DNA of 9,094 nucleotides, from NCBI GenBank assembly GCA_002779595.1, contig PEWF01000066.1:1-9094 (forward strand), read 5' to 3'. A program made the translations under genes and the position numbers. The stretch comes from an archaeon CG07_land_8_20_14_0_80_38_8. GTDB taxonomy: Archaea; Nanobdellota; Nanobdellia; Tiddalikarchaeales; Tiddalikarchaeaceae. Below are positions 1 to 5,413 of the stretch, piece by piece; the stretch's first letter is position 1; each line of letters opens with the position of its first letter. The notes under the pieces are model-generated. The model was not told the DNA's origin. It worked only from the letters and a program-made list of their open reading frames with translations, and ran no database searches.

Positions 1-26
1 TTCCTGAAAAAGATTTGGAAAAAATA

Positions 27-689
27 ATGAAGATTAAAAAGAAAGAACTTCACCCGTTAATCAGCAAATTAAAAAAGAAGCATAAAATCAGCACAAAAAC
101 CTTGTTTTACATGAAAGAGTACGGCCCGCACAGCAACATTTTCGGAACAATAATGAAGGAAAGCCTGAAAGTATTAATTATAGATTCAATTATCAGCTCT
201 TTCGGGGGCTTGGCGCTGGAAAACGTGAAGGATTTGCTTATTTCAATAACTCCTTTGATAATTTTACTGCCGACTTTGAATGACATGATTGGGAATTACG
301 GGACTATAATCTCTTCAAGGTTTTCAACAATGCTCCATGAGGGGTGCATAAAGGGAAAGTGCCTGAAGAATAAGGATTTGAAAAAATTATTAGTCCAGAT
401 TTTCATCATTGCCATAATCACTGCATTAATTAGTTCAACACTCTCATTAACAATATCCTATTTTTCAGGATTCCAGCCGAGCACGTCAATGATTATTAAA
501 ATAATCGGCATCGCACTTATTAATACAATACTTTTAATGACTCTTGTCAGTTTAAGTTCAATAACTTTAGGTTTATATTTTTACAGGAAAGGTGAGGACC
601 CGAGCAATTTGTTAATACCTATAACCACATCAGTGGCGGACTTGGGCAATATGATAATATTAACGCTGCTCATATTAGTATTCTTTTAA
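27..689 (+). CDS. MgtE/SLC41-type divalent cation transporter domain protein
   Basis: Probably a membrane carrier or channel subunit for Mg2+ or a similar divalent cation. From the ATG at 27 it is 220 aa, with a basic cytoplasmic N-terminus of about 45 residues and then five hydrophobic segments, as in the MgtE integral membrane domain. Family marks are P-T-L-ND-x-x-GN-x-GT followed by SR-x-ST after span 2 (about residues 82-100), and D-P-x-N plus a T-x-x-A-D-L-G-N run in the last span (191-208). These fit the SLC41/archaeal subfamily better than bacterial MgtE, and the cytoplasmic N and CBS domains are absent. Such half-size proteins probably pair, often with a tandem partner. The start is uncertain: this frame is open to the window edge with a TTG at 15, while another frame ends in a TAA that overlaps the ATG by one base (TAATG), which would fit a coupled upstream gene. 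The stop overlaps the convergent gene. Confidence 0.8.
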   Translation: MKIKKKELHPLISKLKKKHKISTKTLFYMKEYGPHSNIFGTIMKESLKVLIIDSIISSFGGLALENVKDLLISITPLIILLPTLNDMIGNYGTIISSRFSTMLHEGCIKGKCLKNKDLKKLLVQIFIIAIITALISSTLSLTISYFSGFQPSTSMIIKIIGIALINTILLMTLVSLSSITLGLYFYRKGEDPSNLLIPITTSVADLGNMIILTLLILVFF

Positions 690-1930
690 TTCCATCCTTC
701 ATTCCCGTAATAGTAAATGTTTTCCACGCGGTTAAAAACGCAGTCATCATCACTTGTTAATAAATTGCAGTAATTGTAAGGGTAGCAGTTGTTAAAATTG
801 CTCTGGCAGAAAGTAACGTATGAAGTAATGCAGGAATTTTTCTTTGAAGCGTCGCTTATTTTCAGGCAGTAATCGACTTCGTTAAACCAGTAGCCGAGAG
901 TGTATAAGCAGTTGTCCTCGCTTGCCGCATCCCTGCAATAATTAGTATCACCAACATAATATGCCATGTTTGCAAGGCACCAGTCGCGCGAAACTCCTGT
1001 CTTGTCATAACAGTAAGTCAGATTGTTCAGGAGCATTGCATTGCAGTCATCAACCATGAAGCTCGGCAGAGTGCTGCAATTAGCAACGTTTGAATTCGTT
1101 ATATGGTAAACGTAGCATGCGCGTATTGTCTGGTATGAAACTATGTTCTGGTTGTAAGTGTAATCACTGCATTCAGAAAGGCTGGTTTTAAAAGTAGTAT
1201 AAGAAATATAATTAGAGCTGTCCATGCAGTTTTCTCTTGTGCTGTTGTCAATTATGTCAGTGCAGTAGCTTATTACTTTGTTCAGTAGTGCTAATTCGTA
1301 AAGCCTCGTATCAACCAAATCATAACAATTGCTCCTGTTTGCAGGGACTAAAATATCACAATAATCAGTGTCCAGCAAGACTTCAGCTTTGCACGAATTC
1401 CTTATGAAAGAATCCTCTGCCAAATCGCATGCAGTTAAATTATTGCGTGTGACTGCATAATAAGATATGCATTCATCAACTCTTGATGATAATGAATTGC
1501 AGTAACTTACATCATTATACACTAAACTGTCGCACTTGGACAATAATATTCCTGCAGTAATGTTAGTGCAGGGGTTTACAAAAGTGCAGGTTTTTGAATC
1601 AATTGGCTTATTCACGTTAGTGCTGCAGAATTTTTTGTCATAACAGTACCTTGTCTGGTTGCTGTTCGTGTTGCACCCGCTCCATTCCCCGCAAACCCAG
1701 TCAGTAACGCATGGAGTTGTGCAGTTCTGGAACTCTGATAAAACTGATGTGGAATTTGCTGTGCAGTTATAACTTGTCTGAATCCTTGACTGCATGCCAG
1801 AATTATTGCATTCTGTCCAGTTAGAGTATGTAATAGTGTCGCTGCACGTTTCTTCATCATTACTAGTGTCTGATGTGCATCCTGACACGAATAATGCAAT
1901 TATTATTGCAGCAATTAACCATTTGTTCAC
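686..1930 (-). CDS. Cysteine-rich surface lipoprotein with thrombospondin-like and Cys-pair repeats
   Basis: 414 aa from a GTG start. The N-terminus is a lipoprotein signal: a hydrophobic stretch ending in V-S-G-C, with the lipidated Cys at 18. Beyond it are 34 more cysteines. Residues about 29-115 hold two thrombospondin type 1-like segments (NWTEC, then WVCGEWSGC). From about 121 to 397 cysteines recur every 9-19 residues in units of the form YC-x(10-11)-C, for example YCLKISDASKKNSC. This suggests tandem disulfide-stapled helical hairpins. At least ten N-x-S/T sequons point to a glycosylated protein outside the membrane. The function is unknown; adhesion or partner contact is inference. 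It has its own TATA-like box, 58 bases separate it from the upstream lipoprotein gene on the same strand, and its stop codon overlaps that of the convergent transporter gene by four bases (TTAA). Confidence 0.8.
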   Translation of the reverse strand: MNKWLIAAIIIALFVSGCTSDTSNDEETCSDTITYSNWTECNNSGMQSRIQTSYNCTANSTSVLSEFQNCTTPCVTDWVCGEWSGCNTNSNQTRYCYDKKFCSTNVNKPIDSKTCTFVNPCTNITAGILLSKCDSLVYNDVSYCNSLSSRVDECISYYAVTRNNLTACDLAEDSFIRNSCKAEVLLDTDYCDILVPANRSNCYDLVDTRLYELALLNKVISYCTDIIDNSTRENCMDSSNYISYTTFKTSLSECSDYTYNQNIVSYQTIRACYVYHITNSNVANCSTLPSFMVDDCNAMLLNNLTYCYDKTGVSRDWCLANMAYYVGDTNYCRDAASEDNCLYTLGYWFNEVDYCLKISDASKKNSCITSYVTFCQSNFNNCYPYNYCNLLTSDDDCVFNRVENIYYYGNEGWN

Positions 1931-1955
1931 AAGATAAAAATAAATTATTAGTCTA

Positions 1956-1963
1956 ATTTAAAA
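1956..1963 (-). promoter_or_regulatory. TATA-like box of the Cys-rich lipoprotein gene
   Basis: Reads ttttaaat on the minus strand, centred about 29 bases before the GTG at 1930. There is no ribosome site in front of the start, so a leaderless or nearly leaderless transcript is inferred. Confidence 0.45.
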
Positions 1964-1988
1964 CTTACTGCTGAACAATAGTATTGGA

Positions 1989-2771
1989 TTAAACTGGTTT
2001 TATTTCAAGATTGTCAAATGACTGCCCTTCAATGCCGTAACTATTGTAATATAATGCTATCCATTTGCGTTCTTCCCCGCTGTAAGTTCCTGCAGTGTCA
2101 ACATAACTTGCCATTTCAGCACTGTTAGCGTAAGCAGTGAAAGTGTTGCCTTGCACAACAATTTTTAAGTGAACATTGCCCTGCGTGCCTGATATTGTAG
2201 TGTGCGGGTTTATATCATAGCCCCATGAACCCTGCATTGCTGGGGAGTAGGAAATCCAGTAAGCATCACCGTCTGCTAATTTTACGCCGTATGACGTTAT
2301 GACTGGCCTGTAAATGAACACCATGCCTGATGGTGAGCCGTAATAATCAAGAGTTGCGCCGTCGCCTCTTACTAATATTCCGCCGTCGCCCGCGTGATTA
2401 AAATCAACTTCAATAATGTAATCTGTTGCATTTACTTTCCTGCTTAAGAAACCGCCTAATTCTGATTCTGCAACGCCGTCCTCAAACACCCAAGTAGTAT
2501 TGCCTGAGAAAATTGTTCCTTCAAAATATTGCCTGCTGCTTGCAGTGCTGAAATCCTCCTCAAAAGGAGGAGTTACTGTATAATATTTTATGACACAAAT
2601 TTCATTTAAGCATTCATAATCTTCAGAACAGTCTGAATCAATTTCGCAGGTAGTAGTTGCTGCTGATAATGACTGGCTCGTATTATCATCATTGTTTAAC
2701 TGCGATTCAGTGCAGCCGGGAATTAGTGCAACACTGACAAGCATTAAGGAGATAATAATTTTTGAACCCAT
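1989..2771 (-). CDS. Surface lipoprotein with concanavalin-like jelly-roll domain
   Basis: 260 aa from ATG. A signal peptide ends in the lipobox I-P-G-C (Cys20), followed by a low-complexity Ser/Thr/Asn linker. Next is a small cysteine cluster at 42, 48, 54 and 59 (C-x5-C-x5-C-x4-C with the D-S-D-C-S and Y-E-C-L-N-E-I-C patterns), a mini-domain frequent in archaeal exported proteins. Residues about 70-258 look like a concanavalin A-like glucanase/lectin fold: it opens with F-E-E-D-F-S, then W-x-F-E-D-G-V-A, a run V-D-F-N-H-A-G-D-G-G-I-L-V-R, and closes with F-D-N-L-E-I. That fits LamG/DUF1080-type carbohydrate-binding or hydrolase domains. I could not identify catalytic residues, so sugar binding is more likely than hydrolysis. 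Fold assignment is moderate, function is inference. It may act with the neighbouring Cys-rich lipoprotein, each having its own promoter. Confidence 0.8.
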   Translation of the reverse strand: MGSKIIISLMLVSVALIPGCTESQLNNDDNTSQSLSAATTTCEIDSDCSEDYECLNEICVIKYYTVTPPFEEDFSTASSRQYFEGTIFSGNTTWVFEDGVAESELGGFLSRKVNATDYIIEVDFNHAGDGGILVRGDGATLDYYGSPSGMVFIYRPVITSYGVKLADGDAYWISYSPAMQGSWGYDINPHTTISGTQGNVHLKIVVQGNTFTAYANSAEMASYVDTAGTYSGEERKWIALYYNSYGIEGQSFDNLEIKPV

Positions 2772-2799
2772 TATTAAAACCAGAATAATTATCTCTTAT

Positions 2800-2807
2800 T
2801 TTAAATA
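2800..2807 (-). promoter_or_regulatory. TATA-like box of the jelly-roll lipoprotein gene
   Basis: Reads tatttaaa on the minus strand, centred about 32 bases before the ATG at 2771. No Shine-Dalgarno-like sequence lies in between, so a leader of only a few bases is expected. Confidence 0.45.
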
Positions 2808-2824
2808 ATTAACTTATTAATAAT

Positions 2825-2832
2825 AAAAAAAA
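2825..2832 (-). terminator. Oligo-T terminator of the XRE/DUF2178 operon
   Basis: A run of eight T on the minus strand, typical of archaeal intrinsic termination. It lies 13 bases beyond the stop codon of the frame-restored DUF2178 gene (2846) and just ahead of the next gene's promoter, which supports the longer version of that gene. Confidence 0.4.
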
Positions 2833-2845
2833 GATTGCTTCAAGT

Positions 2846-2905
2846 TCAGTATTTTTTTAACAATACCCAGTAAGACACTAAATAAGCCACTAATACCCGC
2901 AGATA
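2846..2905 (-). other. Displaced C-terminus of the DUF2178-like protein (-1 frame)
   Basis: Read one base back from the annotated frame, this stretch encodes a clean membrane-helix ending, YLRVLVAYLVSY, then WVLLKKY and TGA. That is the kind of final helix with a basic tail expected of DUF2178 proteins, which the annotated frame lacks. The switch point is near a short T run at 2905-2907. A missing T in the sequence, a true mutation or programmed slippage would each explain it. Joined, the protein would be about 130 aa. Confidence 0.6.
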
Positions 2906-3237
2906 AAGTAGCTCATGAACAGGCTGTAAGGCATTGTTATCCTGCTTATCCCGTCCAGTATTATAACCGCAAAACTTGCAATAATAACAACCAAGAACGT
3001 GATTCTGTTAGCTTTATTGGCAACGAAATACATTCTTTCGTCAGTTTTCCTTTTCTTTTTCTCAAAACTCTGAAGTATCATGACTGCAATGCTGAGAAAA
3101 CCTATGTAAATGAGCCAGTTTCCGACGCTTGCAAAGCCAAGAAAATCCTCGCCTCCAACATTATACGTTTCAAGCACGATTCCGAGCACTATCATTAAAA
3201 TGCCAAAACCAATCTTGTAGCCTAATCTGTCCAGCAA
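2890..3237 (-). CDS. DUF2178-like membrane protein, probably frameshifted at its C-terminus
   Basis: 115 aa as written, from a TTG start preceded by an AGGTG ribosome site 8 bases away. Hydrophobic segments lie at about 8-24, 38-56, 80-96 and 103-111. The loop T-D-E-R-M-Y-F-V-A-N-K-A (65-76) after a lysine-rich stretch resembles the D-E-R motif of DUF2178, a family of small archaeal membrane proteins usually encoded beside an XRE regulator, as here. Its role is not known; being the regulator's sensor or target is inference. The frame ends abruptly in F-I-C-G-Y, in the middle of the fourth helix. The -1 frame supplies the missing half-helix and ends at 2846, just before an oligo-T terminator, so the gene is probably 2846-3237 with a frameshift. 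It follows the regulator directly, with its ribosome site overlapping that gene's stop. Confidence 0.75.
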   Translation of the reverse strand: MLDRLGYKIGFGILMIVLGIVLETYNVGGEDFLGFASVGNWLIYIGFLSIAVMILQSFEKKKRKTDERMYFVANKANRITFLVVIIASFAVIILDGISRITMPYSLFMSYFICGY

Positions 3238-3245
3238 TTTTTTTT

Positions 3246-3250
3246 CACCT
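3246..3250 (-). promoter_or_regulatory. Ribosome binding site deciding the TTG start at 3237
   Basis: AGGTG on the minus strand, 8 bases before TTG, touching the TGA stop of the XRE gene. It supports the TTG start and translation from a shared transcript. Confidence 0.5.
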
Positions 3251-3447
3251 CACACCTTAAACAAGTCCTCAATATCGCATTTGAACAATTCCGCAAATTT
3301 AAGGGCCAATTCAAGTGAAGGAACATATTTCCCTGTCTCAATTGAAATTATTGTCTGCCTTGTCACCCCTGACTTCTCAGCCAGTTTTTCCTGCGTCCAC
3401 CCTTTTCTGGTGCGGAACTGCTTCAAACCATTAAAAAGCAATGTCAA
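3250..3447 (-). CDS. XRE-family HTH transcriptional regulator
   Basis: 65 aa, the usual size of archaeal single-domain Cro/C1-type regulators. The helix-turn-helix covers about residues 18-39: T-Q-E-K-L-A, then S-G-V-T-R-Q-T-I as recognition helix and S-I-E-T-G-K-Y-x-P-S, followed by A-L-K-F-A and a C-terminal D-I-E-D-L-F. It binds DNA as a dimer, probably to the inverted repeat in its own promoter (3459-3474), and so likely represses itself and the DUF2178 gene downstream. The start is taken as TTG at 3447, which sits about 32 bases from the TATA-like box; in-frame TTG codons at 3441 and 3426 are alternatives, and the only nearby ATG is out of frame. DNA binding is well supported by the family; the target and any signal are inferred. 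Confidence 0.88.
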   Translation of the reverse strand: MTLLFNGLKQFRTRKGWTQEKLAEKSGVTRQTIISIETGKYVPSLELALKFAELFKCDIEDLFKV

Positions 3448-3458
3448 GTTAACAATAC

Positions 3459-3474
3459 GTAAAGCATACTTTAC
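3459..3474. promoter_or_regulatory. Inverted-repeat operator of the XRE gene
   Basis: gtaaag-cata-ctttac: perfect 6-bp arms around a 4-bp centre, with two further pairs outside after one mismatch. It lies between the TATA-like box and the predicted transcription start, where a bound dimer would block initiation. The link to the XRE protein is inferred from position. Confidence 0.55.
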
Positions 3475-4029
3475 TTATAAATGTTTTGGGACTGAAGAAT
3501 TAATATCTTCCTCAAGGAAATTTTCGAGTTCTATCATTTTATTGTGAAATTCTTTGTCGCTTAACAGCTGGTTTTTTAATATTATTTCTGTCTGCATGTC
3601 GTCTGCGCCTCTTACTTCATAAACAGGGTCGTCGTATACAATACCCGTTTCTATGAAGTCCCAAATCATTTGATTGGTTTTTTTAGAATAATTCATGTGT
3701 GCGTTGATGAATGAGAATTTTTTTATGAAATCTTTCTTGTTTTCAATCTCGTAGAATAATTTTGCATCACTAAAATAAATTTGCGTTAATGTCCAGTAAA
3801 CGAAAGGGTAACTATTGCTGTTCTTTGCAAAATGCATACTAATTCCTGGATTCAAATAAACGCATTCTTCGTTAATCTTTTCCAGAAATCCAACGTACAG
3901 GACATGGTTATAATTTATTCCATAAATAATTAAGGCAGTATTTTTATCAATGTTTGAAAGTTCGGCAGCGTTAAATTTTGTCTTCTCTGATTTTTTCAGC
4001 AAATCCACCAAAGTATCACAAACTCCCAT
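3475..4029 (-). CDS. Unrecognised soluble protein, 184 aa
   Basis: I do not recognise the family. The protein has no signal peptide or membrane span. It begins with a charged helix (about 1-30) and continues with alternating hydrophobic strands (T-A-L-I-I-Y-G, V-L-Y-V-G-F-L, C-V-Y-L-N-P), which suggests a small alpha/beta or barrel core to about residue 90. Aromatic-rich segments follow (Y-F-S-D-A-K-L-F-Y, M-I-W-D-F-I-E), then an acidic helical tail (E-L-E-N-F-L-E-E-D). Start: ATG 4029 has no ribosome site but has a TATA-like box 26 bases upstream, fitting leaderless expression. It is divergent from the serpin gene across 128 bases, and its stop lies just before the XRE operator. A functional link to either neighbour is not shown. 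Confidence 0.7.
   Translation of the reverse strand: MGVCDTLVDLLKKSEKTKFNAAELSNIDKNTALIIYGINYNHVLYVGFLEKINEECVYLNPGISMHFAKNSNSYPFVYWTLTQIYFSDAKLFYEIENKKDFIKKFSFINAHMNYSKKTNQMIWDFIETGIVYDDPVYEVRGADDMQTEIILKNQLLSDKEFHNKMIELENFLEEDINSSVPKHL
3476..3482 (-). promoter_or_regulatory. TATA-like box of the XRE operon
   Basis: Reads atttata on the minus strand, about 32 bases before TTG 3447. It overlaps the last codons of the upstream gene, so the operon can be transcribed on its own. Confidence 0.45.
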
Positions 4030-4050
4030 TTATTCTATTCTTAAAAATGA

Positions 4051-4060
4051 ATATTAAAAA
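4051..4060 (-). promoter_or_regulatory. TATA-like box of the 184-aa gene
   Basis: Reads tttttaatat on the minus strand, centred about 26 bases before ATG 4029. It is less canonical than its neighbours. Confidence 0.35.
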
Positions 4061-4080
4061 ACTTTCTAAAAAATAGGATG

Positions 4081-4096
4081 CGCCCTGGCTGGACGT
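4081..4096. repeat. GC-rich intergenic element, copy 1
   Basis: Begins cgccctggctgga; the first 13 bases are identical to copy 2 at 6943. It is followed by cgt, so the end tggacgt is shared with the diverged copy at 8023-8029. The reverse complement, tccagccagggcg, resembles positions 61-73 of a tRNA (T-stem 3' strand, acceptor 3' strand, discriminator). It lies in the divergent gap between the 184-aa gene and the serpin. Confidence 0.6.
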
Positions 4097-4126
4097 TAAA
4101 ATAGAATAGATTTTATTTTGGCAAGA

Positions 4127-4133
4127 TTTAAAT
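4127..4133 (+). promoter_or_regulatory. TATA-like box of the serpin gene
   Basis: tttaaat centred 28 bases before ATG 4158. There is no ribosome site before the ATG, so a leaderless transcript is inferred. Confidence 0.5.
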
Positions 4134-4157
4134 TACTTCATTAGATTATTTTTATTT

Positions 4158-5387
4158 ATGCGCAAGTTGAGTATATTATTGTTTTTAGTGGTAGTTTGCG
4201 GCTGTGCTGTTTTAGTAGTTGCTGATGATTCCGGAGCAACTGCTGACGGCGTTTCTAGTGTTGCGAGCGCTAATAATTTGTTTGCCTTAGAAATGTATTC
4301 CAATATCAGCGCGTCAGAATCAGGCAATATTTTCTTCTCTCCTTACAGTATCAGCACAGCCATGAGCATGGTTTATGAGGGCGCAGTTGGTGAAACCGCT
4401 GAACAGATTGGGCTAATTTTTCATTTTCCTGTGAATGACAGCGTGCGCCATTCTTCTGTTGCCGCAGTTTATAATGCTTTGAACAACGGCAGCGGGTACA
4501 CTCTCAGCACTGCCAATGCCTTGTGGGTGCAGGAAGATTACCCTTTCCTTGAAAATTATTTGGGCATTGTCAGTGATTATTACGCAGGCGAGGCGAGGAA
4601 TCTGGACTTTGTTAATGACTCAGAAGGCTCCCGCAATGTTATTAATTCATGGGTTGCGCAGAAAACTAATAATAAAATTGTTGACATCCTTGCTCCTGGT
4701 TCTTTGAATGAGGATACTCGTCTTGTTTTGACTAATGCCATTTATTTCAAAGGCAAATGGGCAAAGCAGTTTGAACTTGCTGACACTGAATACGAATTTT
4801 TCTATCTGGATTCCGGCGAATCAGTTACTGCTCCTCTTATGAGGATTACCAGTGATAGTGTCAAGTTTAATTATGCTGAAACTGATGATTTGCAGATTCT
4901 TGAAATGCCCTACGAGGGAGATGATATTTCAATGATTATCCTATTGCCTAAGGACAATAATTTGTCCAATGTTGAAAACTTGTTAACTTCGGATAATCTG
5001 AATGTTTGGAGGAATAATTTGAGCAGCGAGAAAGTTCATGTTTATTTGCCGAGGTTTACTTTTGAAACAAAGTATTCACTTAAGAGCGTTCTTTCAGGCA
5101 TGGGTATGCCTTTGGCGTTCACTCCTTTCATGGCTGACTTGTCTGGAATGGACGGCACGCAGGATTTGTACATTGATTTCGTGATTCATCAGGCATTCGT
5201 TGACGTTAATGAGGAAGGCACAGAAGCTGCTGCTGCAACAGCAATTGGCATAGGCGCAACATCAGCAGAAATAGATTATGACAAAATTTACATTTTCCGC
5301 GCAGACCACCCTTTCATATTCATTATACAGGACAAGACAACAGGCAACATACTATTTTTGGGAAGAATGATGAACCCGCTGGAATAA
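4158..5387 (+). CDS. Secreted serpin (serine/cysteine protease inhibitor)
   Basis: 409 aa, with a full-length serpin domain behind an export signal (hydrophobic 4-21, possible cleavage after Ala22; Cys16 is a weaker lipidation candidate). Serpins trap proteases as covalent complexes after cleavage in the reactive loop. Seen here: N-I-F-F-S-P-Y-S-I-S-T-A-M near 57-69, N-A-I-Y-F-K-G-x-W in the middle, and the C-terminal family signature F-R-A-D-H-P-F-I-F (380-388) ending in F-L-G-R-M. The hinge E-E-G-T-E-A-A-A-A-T (352-361), with Thr at P14 and alanines at P12-P9, is the inhibitory type. By alignment to antitrypsin spacing P1 would be about Thr368 and P1' Ser369. Small uncharged residues there would suit an elastase- or subtilisin-like target; this is inference. 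The gene is divergent from the 184-aa gene and convergent with the glycosyltransferase. Its GC content is visibly higher than that of the right end of the window. Confidence 0.95.
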   Translation: MRKLSILLFLVVVCGCAVLVVADDSGATADGVSSVASANNLFALEMYSNISASESGNIFFSPYSISTAMSMVYEGAVGETAEQIGLIFHFPVNDSVRHSSVAAVYNALNNGSGYTLSTANALWVQEDYPFLENYLGIVSDYYAGEARNLDFVNDSEGSRNVINSWVAQKTNNKIVDILAPGSLNEDTRLVLTNAIYFKGKWAKQFELADTEYEFFYLDSGESVTAPLMRITSDSVKFNYAETDDLQILEMPYEGDDISMIILLPKDNNLSNVENLLTSDNLNVWRNNLSSEKVHVYLPRFTFETKYSLKSVLSGMGMPLAFTPFMADLSGMDGTQDLYIDFVIHQAFVDVNEEGTEAAAATAIGIGATSAEIDYDKIYIFRADHPFIFIIQDKTTGNILFLGRMMNPLE

Positions 5388-5397
5388 TCCTGCATTA

Positions 5398-5402
5398 TTT
5401 TT
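5398..5402 (+). terminator. Possible oligo-T terminator after the serpin
   Basis: Five T within a T-rich stretch 10 bases beyond the serpin stop, running into the end of the convergent glycosyltransferase gene. It is weak but placed as an archaeal terminator would be. Confidence 0.25.
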
Positions 5403-5413
5403 ATTTAATTCTT

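Noticed and set aside
1612..1899. Second open frame on the minus strand inside the lipoprotein gene
   Set aside because: Lies wholly within a gene with clear signal peptide and repeat structure; no promoter or ribosome site, no recognisable domain.
3281..3547. Plus-strand open frame opposite the XRE gene
   Set aside because: Antisense shadow of a well-supported HTH gene and its operator.
4031..4108. Inverted repeat tattctatt...aatagaata in the divergent 184-aa gene/serpin gap
   Set aside because: Nine-base arms but A/T-dominated and 60 bases apart; could be a shared operator but chance cannot be excluded.
4133..4327. Minus-strand open frame opposite the serpin start
   Set aside because: Antisense shadow of the serpin signal peptide region; low-complexity product.
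4516..4707. Alternative plus-strand frame within the serpin
   Set aside because: Internal to a complete serpin frame; no start signals.
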